Below, piece by piece: positions 21,724 to 33,019 of a stretch of 64,000 nt of DNA. Every line of letters begins with the position of its first letter. Position 1 is the first letter of the stretch. The notes under the pieces are model-generated. The model did no database searches. It worked only from the letters and a program-made list of their open reading frames with translations, and was not told the DNA's origin. Origin of the DNA: Gerris lacustris (taxonomy: Eukaryota; Arthropoda; Insecta; Hemiptera; Gerridae); NCBI GenBank assembly GCA_951217055.1, contig OX578286.1, forward strand, positions 39,599,437-39,663,436, read 5' to 3'. The position numbers and the translations under genes are program-made.

Positions 21724-21950
21724 TTCAAGAGGATTGTGGTGATCTCTACCAATGCCCTCACTGCCCTTATAGGACTAAATACAAATCAGCTGTAAAGCAA
21801 CATGCGAAACGACTACATGATCCAAATGTGACCATGTTCACCTGTGACTTATGCAATTATTCTACTAAGTATAAGCAGTCCATGAAGGTTCATAGATTCA
21901 ATCAGCATTTTTATAGCCAAGTCGTTGAAGATGCGACAGAAAAACTTTAA
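21724..21950 (+). CDS. lola: lola alternative 3' exon V5, two zinc fingers
   Basis: Terminal coding exon. The T-rich tract and AG at 21722-21723 precede two bases of split codon and 74 residues to TAA at 21948-21950. Unlike V1, V4, V6, V7 and V8 it has no CCHC finger; a short lead QEDCGDL goes straight into two C2H2 fingers, C10/C13/H26/H31 and C40/C43/H56/H61, joined by a linker beginning DPNVT. The tail is short and charged. An open frame can be drawn upstream to 21510, but that part is transposon and T-rich intron and is not coding. An AATAAA overlaps the stop (21950-21955). Confidence 0.88.
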
Positions 21951-21955
21951 ATAAA
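21950..21955 (+). other. AATAAA overlapping the V5 stop codon
   Basis: The canonical hexamer starts on the last base of TAA. If used, the 3' UTR would be a few tens of bases; a second AATAAA near 22855 offers a roughly 900-base UTR instead. Confidence 0.35.
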
Positions 21956-22880
21956 TTTGAGAAGAATTTTCATGAACTCCAACTAAACAACTTTTCGAAT
22001 TGGTTAACCTAAAACCTAAATTCACATACCATATTTTCCGATTTGGAGACTCCACGAATTCAATATTAATCAACTTAACAAATTATTCCTAAATTATAGT
22101 CCAGACATACTTCAAGACTTAACTTCAAGACATCGCCGGATACATATTGACGAGCAATGTTGACTGAGTATATGGAAACAAACCAATATCGCCTTTTTTT
22201 GTCCTGCAGTAAAGATTGAAGTCTGTTGCTGTTGCCGTGTTGTTCCCAATCGAAATGGAAAACGGATATGGGCCAACATAGTGAGGCAACATTTTGGATG
22301 GAGTGTTGTATTGTTACGTATAATAATTGGGAACAAAATTGTCTCTAATAGCCAAATATCAATCACAAGCTTCCAATATGTACGATTGGAGCAGCTCTTC
22401 ATAATGGGATTTCGTTGGCCGAACAAATGTTTTTAAATGGAGGAACCATCGCTTATCAGCCACTTAATTTTCTTTTTCACTTGTCTTGATTTTCACCCAG
22501 ATTCAAAAGTTGGTTTTATACTCCAAATCGTCTTATCTTTATTTTTGCTAATGACAATAAAAGTGGCTGCCATAGCGTCAATCTATTATCCTGAATGAAG
22601 GGATGGAAACGGATCTTCTTTAATTCCGGAAATGTTGCCGATTTACTGGTGGATATGTGGACAGAGAACATCGGCGTTTTCAAGGACAATGTGACCCGGC
22701 GATTATCGTCCAGCCGTTTGCTGGGAAAGTATTCAAAAGAATGCCATCAGAACTACGGAAGTTTATAAAAATTACCAAACAAGAAAAACAAAAACCACCA
22801 AACAAGAAAAACAAAAACCACCAAACAAAAAAATCAAAGAAGCAAGACGTTTACTAAATAAAGATTAAAGTTAATTTGAT
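21951..22880. other. V5 3' flank: possible long UTR or retroposed sequence
   Basis: Between 22090 and 22800 the composition rises well above the local AT level, without tandem repeats. It ends in A-rich repeats (aaacaagaaaaacaaaaacc twice, 22777-22818) and an AATAAAG near 22856. The short frames (22112-22426 minus; 22657-22857 plus) show no domain I recognise. Either a long V5 3' UTR or an old retroposon. Confidence 0.35.
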
Positions 22881-24157
22881 AGTTTTGTGTTGATGTTGTG
22901 ATTCAAAGAGGTAAATTTAAGGATGATTTCATATGTGATAAATTTAAGGATTTTTTTGTAAATATTTTATCTTAATCTCGTTTAATAATGTAATGTCAAT
23001 TTACAAATTTTGGACTCAATTTGAAAGTCCATTTCAAATTTCTTGATCAAGATCAATAAAAAGTACAATTATTTAATTCTTCCATTGTTCAGCTTTACGA
23101 GTATATAATATCTTAAATTCTCTTGTAATACTAATATTACAATTTTATATTGCTGTAATTTAAAATTAATCTTTTTTAAAAAAAAAAAAAATATATAGAT
23201 AATGTTTAATAATAAATTAACTATTTACTTATTAACTCTAAAAGATATTTTTTAATTTAATTTTAAGTATCTATGTATGTGAGAACATTTTTTATAAATT
23301 AATAAAATTTAAATTTAAAAATAAGGTGCTGTTACATTTAAACATAATTAAAATTACATCAATATAATCCAAAGCACATTTTAATGAACGTTATCAGTTC
23401 TTAATTTTATGTTCCTTTTTAGTAGCATATAATAATAAAAAGTTTGTTTGAGTATTTTGATACAGTTTTCTTCTTAGATTGTAAAATGTAAAAATGTTTA
23501 TGTGAACATATTCTTCTTTTTTATAATTCTTTTTTTTTATCTCTAATTTTACCTCATTCAAGTTTTAATTTATGTAACTTCAATCTTTTTTAATATATTT
23601 AATTAATCGTTTACTTTATTATCCTCTTGATTGTTTAAAATAAATGATAACTTGATAATACTAATTAACCGTGTTTGGTTTTTTTTATTATAACTTTTGT
23701 CTCTTGTCTTTGTTTAAATAAAAAATGTTGTTTTATGGTTGTGTGTTTATTATAAACCTACAAATGTCATCATAACCTTTTTTTGTATTTGTTCTTTTGT
23801 TTACATTTGAATTGTTAGAGTAGGTTATTATTTAATATTGATGTAAGAGTAATTATGGGAATCAAAAAATTAAAGTATAAGCGTTACTTGGCTTCTGTAT
23901 TGTCAAAAGATAGTTTGTGTGTTAATTATAAAGTGGTAATAATAATAATATATAAATTTTATAGGTAATATAAAAACTTGGTGAAGTAAAATTTTATATT
24001 GCAGTTCCGGATAAGTTTATGGAATACAGTCATATTAGACATTTGACCTTGTTAGTAGTAGTTTTTACTAATTTATAGTTTTATGTAGAGGTTGTAGTTT
24101 AAATTGGATTAATGGAAGACATTTGATCACACATGTCATTTACATCTATGATTACTT
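22881..24157. other. AT-rich intron
   Basis: Very AT-rich with no coding signal; T-rich tracts without a downstream zinc-finger frame. Confidence 0.5.
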
Positions 24158-25258
24158 GGTGCGGAGATTGTGGGTCTTAAGGGATGTATGTATTAATAAA
24201 GAAAAATCTCTATTCCATGTTGTCCAATTTAGCTATATTTCGACTCCCATTTGAGTCATTTTCAAGCATCTACAACAAAATACAACCTTATCACAAACTA
24301 ATCAAACCCCTCATTTTATTGGTTACTTGTAGTTCATTAATAACAAATAAGACTAATTAAAACCTTCTTACCTATACATTGATTTTAATTCATGGTTATA
24401 ACCAGAATAGTCATACCTCTACGAATCATTATAAGTACTAATTTATTTCAGTGCTTCCACACTTACTGTCAAATCTGGTTAAATCTAAACCCCACCTAGA
24501 ACACAGTTACACATTTTGGCTAAATTTGGAATATAATTAAAATAAACAGAACCATGCCTGACTATAATCTTACTTACATTCACATTGTTTCCATAAGTTT
24601 TAATTAAAAGTAATCCTACCAGTTTCAAAATTCCCATTAAACTTAACATTAAACTAAAATTTAACACGATCTCCAGTAACACATCACATAACAATTTAAA
24701 TAGTAAAAATTAAATAGTAAAAATTAACAATTAAAAATTATCACAGCTCTTATCACAAACATTCATTTGAAACCAAACCTGTAACCATTCTATAAACCCA
24801 GATTAATTTAAAATGGTAACTGACTGTGTTGCACTTTAGTATCTTTACATAAACACAAATACGCTTGTCTATCTGACTACATAGTTCCAAATTTAGCCAA
24901 AATGTGTAACTGTGTTCTAGGTGGGGTTTAGATTTAACCAGATTTGACAGTAAGTGTGGAAGCACTGAAATAAATTAGTACTTATAATGATTCGTAGAGG
25001 TATGACTATTCTGGTTATAACCATGAATTAAAATCAATGTATAGGTAAGAAGGTTTTAATTAGTCTTATTTGTTATTAATGAACTACAAGTAACCAATAA
25101 AATGAGGGGTTTGATTAGTTTGTGATAAGGTTGTATTTTGTTGTAGATGCTTGAAAATGACTCAAATGGGAGTCGAAATATAGCTAAATTGGACAACATG
25201 GAATAGAGATTTTTCTTTATTAATACATACATCCCTTAAGACCCACAATCTCCGCACC
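24158..25258. mobile_element. 1.1-kb foldback element with ~373-bp arms
   Basis: ggtgcggagattgtgggtct at the left and agacccacaatctccgcacc at the right begin arms 24158-24530 and 24885-25258, almost identical when inverted. Each arm contains ttgaaaatgactcaaatggg followed by agtcgaaatatagct, a stem (GACTC/GAGTC) and GAAATATAGC block resembling the hammerhead-like motifs at 18.9 kb, but with the CUGANGA core destroyed. No coding content. Confidence 0.88.
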
Positions 25259-25365
25259 ATAGAATTTATAGGGATCACATTCATTAACAATCTATGATTA
25301 CTGATTTATAGTTTACAGTTGATGTTGTAGTTCAGGGTTGGTTTGGAAGATGTTTCATACGACCG

Positions 25366-25407
25366 TTGTTTAAGCCCCGCCCGGCCGAGCGGCCGTCTTG
25401 TTTAAGC
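25366..25407. other. 22-bp GC-only palindromic insert between 10-bp direct repeats
   Basis: ttgtttaagc occurs at 25366-25375 and again at 25398-25407. Between them lies a 22-base block that is almost pure G+C and contains two copies of cggccg around ag. In DNA this AT-rich, that is conspicuous; it lies about 95 bases before the V6 acceptor. Confidence 0.6.
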
Positions 25408-25501
25408 TATGTTTCTAAGTGTTAATTTAGCCTATTACTTTTACAATTTATATAACTAATATTATTTTCCTACTTTCTTTTTTTTACCCTTTACGTTTCA
25501 G

Positions 25502-25785
25502 ACAAAGGTGTTGACTGCAAGGATTGCAATCGTTGGTACAGGGTTGAGAACTACGCGGTACATCGAATTAGTTGTGACAGAGTGCGAAGGTTTCGCTGTC
25601 CTTCCTGTATATTCGCGACTAAACAAAGATCCAACTTAAGAAAGCACATAAAAACACAACATGATCCAGACGCTGAAATATTCTTCTGTAATTTATGTCC
25701 GTTCAGATCTAAAGACAAACAGTATTATAGGAAACATATGACCTCTTTACACGGAGTTGTGTACGCCGGAGAAGTTTTACTATGA
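25502..25785 (+). CDS. lola: lola alternative 3' exon V6, three zinc fingers
   Basis: Terminal coding exon after acceptor tacgtttcag (AG 25500-25501). Two bases complete the split codon; 93 residues follow to TGA at 25783-25785. The first finger is shortened: C5/C8/H20/C24, spacing C-X2-C-X11-H-X3-C instead of X12/X4, so zinc binding by it may be weak. Two standard C2H2 fingers follow: C32/C35/H48/H53 and C62/C65/H78/H83, linked by DPDAE. The tail is VVYAGEVLL. There is no ATG near the start, as expected of a spliced exon. Confidence 0.87.
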
Positions 25786-26004
25786 ATTTATATAGATTGT
25801 TTTTTTTTCTTCCTTTTATATTCCAAATCATATACCTACTTATTAACATTATCAGTTAATTAACTCTCCAAGGTTTCTAATACCTACCTAATACCAGTTA
25901 TTTGATTCATCTCCTCAATGTACATAATACCTATTAAATACATGTAAATATAGTTATTATTGTATTTTTTAGTTATGATTTTACTAACTACGAAACCTAA
26001 TTGG
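25786..26004. other. V6 3' flank
   Basis: AT-rich; ATTAAA occurs near 25933. No clear canonical AATAAA close to the stop. Confidence 0.35.
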
Positions 26005-26236
26005 TACTTCTTTAGATTGTTACTCCCCTATGTTGCTTTAGAATATAAATGACTTTGACTAAATAACTATTAAGAAAAAGGGATGTTTAGCCAATGTATT
26101 TTGGGACAAAGGAATATCACACTTGAGTTTTTATAAGGTGAGTAACATTCTAAAGAAGAACATTCCGACCACCTTCTTTAGATTGTTACTCCCCTCTGTT
26201 TTTTTATAAGGGGAGTAACAATCTAAATAAGTGCCA
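26005..26236. repeat. solo copies of the 73-bp hairpin repeat
   Basis: ttctttagattgttactccc, then a unit with ataaggtgagtaacattctaaagaag, then a second unit. It matches the array at 43555-44375 and the pair at 58240-58465; here only about two units exist and an internal spacer (taactattaagaaaaaggga) is kept. Confidence 0.8.
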
Positions 26237-27151
26237 CCTAATTAACTGTTATTATATTTCATTATACTTTTTTGTTAAAAATAACGATAATTTGTTGCTC
26301 CATTTTGATTTATTGTTCTCTAACCTACAGATTTCGTTTTTTTATACCAATAAGAATGGAGGAAGTTGTCTTGTAAGTGTTTTTAGATTGAAAATATTTC
26401 AATTTAAGTCCCGCATCAACTTGTGCAACATTTTATAATTTTGCCCTTTTAAGCAACAAAATATAAACTTTTTCTTCACTTTAGCAATCTGGTTACGTCG
26501 CCGTCGTTACGGAGGGTTAACTTTATAAAGTGGGCAGGAATTTGGGGTTTTTTTTTTATCAATTAACAGCATTAAATAATTAAAAATTTGAATAGTCTTA
26601 TCACAAGTTCCAGAATATTATATCGTTATACCCTTTAATAACTCTTATTTTTCCTCAATTACTTCCTTCCCTTTTTTCCAATTATTTAAAAAATCTCTAA
26701 ATAGTTTTACTCAATAACTTTATTTCCAAAATTTTTATATAACAACTATTTTCTGTTCACAGGAGCTTACTTTTGAAATCATCGATTACCAAAACAAATG
26801 CCACACTCATCGTTAATACTATGGCACCATTAATACAAGATGATGGAATTGAAGAAAGAATTCAACTTTACTTAATTTTGAAGAAATTAAAAAAAAATTA
26901 TTGATCGTCCGACCTACTTTCTAATTCTTCCTGAACGTTCAACCTAACTTCTTATTCTTCTCTGAACGTTCAACACTAACTTCTTTCCCTTCTTAATTAT
27001 CTCTATCTTCATTTTTCCCCCTATTTTTATATGTTGGTGATGGTTTCAGTTTTTTGTTTGTGAAGGGTAAATAATTGATTAAAAAAAAATATATATTTAT
27101 TTGTTTTCCACTAACATTTTTTTTTTTTTTTTTCTTTCTGTTCACTTGCAG
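26237..27151 (+). other. intron with strong acceptor at the end
   Basis: AT-rich. From 27117 to 27151 there is a long T tract, then ctttctgttcacttgcag, the strongest-looking acceptor in the window. Confidence 0.5.
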
Positions 27152-27207
27152 ACGGTGGAGAAGAGGGTCCTTATGGTAAATATACAAAATTTGGGATTGT
27201 GTACTAA
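27152..27207 (+). CDS. possible finger-less mini-exon of lola
   Basis: After the strong acceptor at 27150-27151 the sequence continues in the phase used by all other variable exons: two bases, then GGEEGPYGKYTKFGIVY and TAA at 27205-27207. Two readings fit. (a) A terminal exon giving a BTB isoform without zinc fingers. (b) A 24-base microexon 27152-27175 ending TATG before gtaaat, which preserves the frame (2+21+1 bases) and could add about eight residues before a downstream finger exon. No zinc ligands are encoded. Evidence is only splice-site quality, phase and acidic/glycine composition. Confidence 0.42.
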
Positions 27208-28704
<1,497 letters not shown>

Positions 28705-28708
28705 CTTT

Positions 28709-29480
28709 CCTATACATAGAACATCTTTGTCAAGGCAAAGAATAAATCGGTTTCTTACTGAACCTAATTCTGCATATTCACGATGTTCTTTACATAGAAC
28801 ATCGGTATGATAATGCAACTAATAAATCTGTTTCTTACAGAACCTAATTCTGCATATTCACGACGTTCTTTACATAGAACATCGGTATAATAATGCAACT
28901 AATAAATCTGTTTCTTACTGAACCTAATTCTGCATATTCACGATGTTCTTCACATAGAACATCGGTATGATAATGTAACTAATAAATCTGTTTCTTACTG
29001 AACCTAATTCTGCATATTCACGATGTTCTTTACATAGAACATCGGTATGATAATGTAACTAATAAATCTGTTTCTTACTGAACCTAATTCTGCATATTGA
29101 CGATGTTCCTTACATAGAACATCGGTATGATAATGCAACTAATAAATCCGTTTCTTACTGAACCTAATTCTGCATATTCACGATGTTTCTTACATAGAAC
29201 ATCGGTATGATAATGCAACTAATAAATCTGTTTCTTACTGAACCTAATTCTGCATATTCACGATGTTCCTTACATAGGACATCGGTATGATATTGCAACT
29301 AATAAATCTGTTTCTTACTGAACCTAATTCTGCATATTCACGATGTTCTTTACATAGAACATCGGTATGATAATGTAACTAATAAATCTGTTTCTTACTG
29401 AACCTAATTCTGCATATTCACGATGTTCCTGATCTGAACCTAATTCTGCATATTCACGATGTCCTTTACATAGAACATCG
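28709..29480. repeat. 80-bp tandem repeat with internal hairpin
   Basis: About nine copies at an exact 80-base spacing (atcggtatga at 28801, 28961, 29041, 29121, 29201, 29281, 29361). Each holds cgatgttct-ttacat-agaacatcg, a 9-bp perfect stem with a 6-base loop. Directly abuts the (TA)n tract. Confidence 0.95.
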
Positions 29481-30030
29481 TGAATGTCCCGGAAGATGCT
29501 TTCAATTCTTCAATACGCGGTCTTTACTTGAGAAAAACAAAATCACACTAATTGCTTACAAAACTACTAGATTTTTGTGCACAAGACTAAATTTTTTTTT
29601 TTAATTCCAGAAAGGAAATCTAATCAAAAGATTATTTTAACTGATAACAGTTATAATTGTGTTGAGTTAAATGACTGATAGTAATCAGTGGTTAAATTAA
29701 ATTGATAAAGTCTATTATCATCAAGATGATCAGTAAATAAAGTGGTCATTTTTAGATAACTACGTAGCTGAAAATTACCACTTAACTTAAAACTTTTCTT
29801 TATAATCCTTTAGATAGTCGAGTAGTGTCCCGACGACGACGCACCTCAAAATGGTTTATCATCGATAAGCTAAGGCAACCACATTTATTCCTATAAGAAT
29901 AGCTGTTTGTTTTGATTTGTCGGTCTTCAAATAGATATAATAACTTATCTAAATATAGACATCTAAATTAATTTAAATCATTTTACTTTTTTTTCAAAAT
30001 TTAAAATTAAGCCCGTTGCCACGGGCCTAA
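29481..30030. other. intron with dispersed 85-bp repeat
   Basis: gctaaggcaaccacatttat (29868 on) through aaatagatataata recurs at 52555-52640 in the same orientation. Otherwise AT-rich, non-coding. Confidence 0.5.
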
Positions 30031-30258
30031 GGCCCAATTCACACACGAGTGGCGTTTGACACTGAAGTGGCAATGGCGTGGCTCTGGCGTGGAGCTGGTT
30101 TGTGCCACCTCTATGTTAACCTATGACCTAATGTACACTGGTATGGCGTAGCACTGGCGTGGCAGAGGGGGCCACCATCACCGATCCTCGCCAGTCCCAC
30201 GCCAGAGCCACGCCATCGCCACGCCAGTGCCATACACCACTCGTGTGTGAATTGGGCC
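30031..30258. mobile_element. 228-bp MITE with TAA target duplication
   Basis: Ends ggcccaattcacacacgagt and its complement, flanked by TAA at 30028-30030 and 30259-30261. The GC-rich interior repeats ggcgtgg/ccacgcc in both orientations. PIF/Harbinger-like by target duplication; terminal sequence differs from the 15432 family. Confidence 0.85.
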
Positions 30259-30309
30259 TAAGAGCTCTTGTGTTAAGAAACAAACAGAACTATTTGGCAT
30301 TAAAAAGCT

Positions 30310-30838
30310 TTTTTCCGTGGTAGGCTGTGAAATAGTAACTTTAGAGCCTAAAAAACATAGCTAAAATCCATTTTTTCATTACTTGGACTTAAAAAATTTT
30401 TTCATTACTCCTAGCTGTAAAGAAAAAATCTTTTACGTCCTAGGAACTAAAAGATTTTTATTTTCCGGCGGGTAGTTGTCAAAACTTCCGTTAGTACCGC
30501 TGCAGTCTTTGTAGAAATGCTTCTAGTACGATTAAAATCCGCTAGATGTCAATGCGTTTTATTTATCTTTTCTTATAGTGTAACCTCTTTTTAAGGCTTC
30601 TTTTTTTAAGTCTTAAGTATGTACTAATATTTGCTATTATTATATATTGATTAGTGATTAATATTTAATGTTTTTTCATTGTCTGCTACCTCGGAAAAAA
30701 AAGCATATGCTACGCGACTGTGAAGTGTTTTTTCTTTACCTAGGCAATATTTACTGTCTGGCTTCGCTCGACAGTAAATGTAATTGCCGCGGTAAAGAAA
30801 AAACTCACTTCACAGCCTAGTAACATAATATACTATTT
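30310..30838 (+). mobile_element. dispersed element, copy 1 (ccgtggtaggctgtg...)
   Basis: Same sequence as 40711-41240, same orientation, more than 85% identical by eye. The ends contain taggctgtga and tcacagccta; near the right end a hairpin tttctttacc...ggtaaagaaaaaa surrounds tactgtc/gacagta. No coding capacity. Confidence 0.8.
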
Positions 30839-31142
30839 ATTTCCAAAGTAACTTTTTCCAAAGTAAATATACTATTTTAAACGTGGGGAATATAAATTGA
30901 TAGATTTTTCGGTTCTTGGCTCACATTTTGTTCCCCAGATAAATGCTCTCTTGTATGGTCTGTTTTCTTAGACTTCTTACAACATGATTTTAGTTAATGG
31001 TTGCTAAAGCGAAGTTTTTGGTTTGTAAGATGTTTAAATTATCCAGGTTCATTGAAATTCATGGAATGTTCATTAAGGTTCATGAATCCATGGTTTAAAA
31101 ACAATAAAAGCATAAGAGCTCCTGTTGGTGTTGCTTCTATGC
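30839..31142. other. intron
   Basis: Unique AT-rich sequence; no feature seen. Confidence 0.4.
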
Positions 31143-31372
31143 TGTAATTATAAGAATAAATCAAACTACCATTATCAACAACTACGGGAGACATACAGTG
31201 AAAAATAGACTCCCGCACCGGGACTTGAACCACGGGTGCTCCTATTAATCCGTTACAGGTGCTCTTACCAACTGAGCTATATGGAAGAATGATTTTTCTC
31301 TGTCATTACCGATACAAAATCTCCGAATCCAAGCTTTCAATCTTTTCTACAAATCTAGCCAGCCAAATATTC
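31143..31372 (-). mobile_element. tRNA-derived SINE, left member of head-to-head pair
   Basis: On the minus strand: tagctcagttggtaagagc (A-box/D-arm), cctgtaacggattaatagg (anticodon region) and ggttcaagtcccg (B-box). The anticodon loop is 9 bases rather than 7, arguing for a tRNA-derived repeat rather than a working tRNA gene. The body beyond the tRNA head (tttttctctgtcattaccga...) is shared with the inverted partner at 31471. Confidence 0.7.
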
Positions 31373-31470
31373 ACATCAAAATATTCAAAAAAAATTCTAA
31401 TAGATTGTACTAGTTACAGGTACTAATTGAGTAATTTAAAATTATAAGCGTTAATTCTCGGTCTAGTTCT

Positions 31471-31690
31471 ATTGCCATGAATATTTGGCTGGCTAGATTT
31501 GTAGAAAAGATTGAAAGCTTGGATTCGGAGATTTTGTATCGGTAATGACAGAGAAAAATCATTCTCCAGTGTAGCTCAGTTGGTAAGAGCACCTATAACG
31601 GATTAATAGGAGGAACCGTGGTTCAAGTCCCGCTGCGGGAGTCTATTTTTCTCTGTGTGTCTCCCGTAGTTGTTGATAATTGTAGTTTGA
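31471..31690 (+). mobile_element. tRNA-derived SINE, right member of head-to-head pair
   Basis: Inverted partner of 31143-31372 with the tRNA-like segment at about 31565-31641: tagctcagttggtaagagc and ggttcaagtcccgctgc. A few substitutions separate the two (ctataac versus ctgtaac). The close inverted pairing would let a transcript through both fold into a long hairpin. Confidence 0.7.
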
Positions 31691-31899
31691 TTTAGGGTAA
31701 AATTTAATCTTTCCGTAGGAAGAATACTACCAAAAACTTAAATTATAAGTTACAACTGAAGTTTGCTGCATGTGTATAATTTGCTGTTTTCTCATTTTTT
31801 GCACGTTTTAGTAGAGTTTATTAACACTTAATTCCATTAGCATATTAACTAACATTTGGTTATCATTTCGGGGGTTGTGCTTTTGTTCGGTGCTTCCAG
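31691..31899 (+). other. intron end before V7
   Basis: Short intronic stretch with T-rich runs ending in two possible acceptors, AG at 31898-31899 and AG at 31922-31923. Confidence 0.5.
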
Positions 31900-32240
31900 G
31901 TTCCCTCGTTCTTTCATACTCAGGTGATGGATTAACACTTCTCAAGAAATTCGTCTGCTATCAATGCGGCAAAAAGTACAAGAACAAGGGTCACCTTGCC
32001 GCACATCAGAAGTTCGAGTGCGGCAAACTACCCCAATTCCAGTGCCCACATTGCAACTACCAAGCAAAGCATAAGAAGCATATAAATCAGCATGTCAGAG
32101 TCATGCATAATCCAATGGCTACGATTTATCAATGTGAACACTGTAACTTTTCCACCAAGCATAAATATAATTTTAAACTTCATGTCGCTACAAGGCATGA
32201 AAATGTTGAGAAAACTGTTGAAGTTATTAAATACGAATAA
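31900..32240 (+). CDS. lola: lola alternative 3' exon V7, three zinc fingers
   Basis: Terminal coding exon of 112 residues from the first acceptor (31898-31899), or 104 from a second in-frame acceptor 24 bases on (31922-31923); both enter in the standard phase. With the first, the lead is SLVLSYSGDGLTLLKK. CCHC finger C19/C22/H35/C40 (VCYQCGKKYKNKGHLAAH), then C2H2 fingers C48/C51/H64/H69 and C78/C81/H94/H99. The GKLPQFQCPHC linker parallels GKPPLLQCPFC of V1, and the third fingers are also alike (FSTKHKYNFKLH versus FTTKHKNYLRVH), so V1 and V7 are close paralogues. Tail VEKTVEVIKYE; stop TAA at 32238-32240. Confidence 0.9.
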
Positions 32241-32391
32241 GTTAATATGATTTTTTTGTTTGACGGCGAATCGTTATTGTTTACAAACTTAACGCTAAAA
32301 GTACTTATTAGTTTAACAATTTCAAAAAGATAAGGACTAAAAATTTAACTATCAACACCAGCTCTTTTCAAATCCTTTATATTAACTTCTA

Positions 32392-32970
32392 GTCCACAGG
32401 ACCCATAAGAAGTGAGTCGCTGATTGATAAAGTTTTCTTACCTTATGAAATCGCTAATTTATACCTTGTCCACCGATGAATTGGGTATATGGTAACTGGG
32501 CGCTGGGCCATTTCTATTTTATTGACATGCCAAACATGCCCTTCTGCGGGAACATTGAAAAGAGATAGATAAAGTTTTGATTTTCACAGGATCGTTTAAT
32601 TAAATTATTTAAAAAACAGTGGTACACGTGGCCACCTATAAGAGTGGGCCGTTTGGGGTGTCCACCGCCCCAAACATATCGCTCTGCGGGGACGTTGAAA
32701 AGAAAACGGCCCACTCGTATCGGTGGCCACCTTTACCACTGGTTTTGAAATAATTTAATTAAACGATCCTGTGAAAATCAAAACTTTATCTATCTCTTTT
32801 CAATGTTCCCGCAGAAGGGCATGTTTGGCATGTCAATAAAAAAGAAATGGCCCAGCGCCCAGTTACCATATACCCAATTCATCGGTGGACACGGCATAAA
32901 TAAGCGATTCCATAAGGCAAGAAAACTTTATCAATCAGCGACTCACTTCTTATGGTGGCCTGGGGACAAT
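32392..32970. mobile_element. foldback element centred near 32680
   Basis: Left arm from about 32392 (cataagaagtgagtcgctga) and right arm to about 32970 (tcagcgactcacttcttatg) are inverted copies of roughly 260 bp, including aacattgaaaagagatagat and its complement. The centre is a further palindrome of ttttcaacgtccccgcag type. No coding capacity; short frames mirror each other across the centre. Confidence 0.85.
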
Positions 32971-33019
32971 TCACTTTTGTGCCTGTGTGCCTGGGTGCCT
33001 GACGTCAAAATCTTCGAAA

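Noticed and set aside
31205..31641. Two functional tRNA genes
   Set aside because: A- and B-boxes are present, but the anticodon loop is 9 bases, the acceptor arm does not close well, and both lie in a duplicated inverted repeat; a SINE is more likely.
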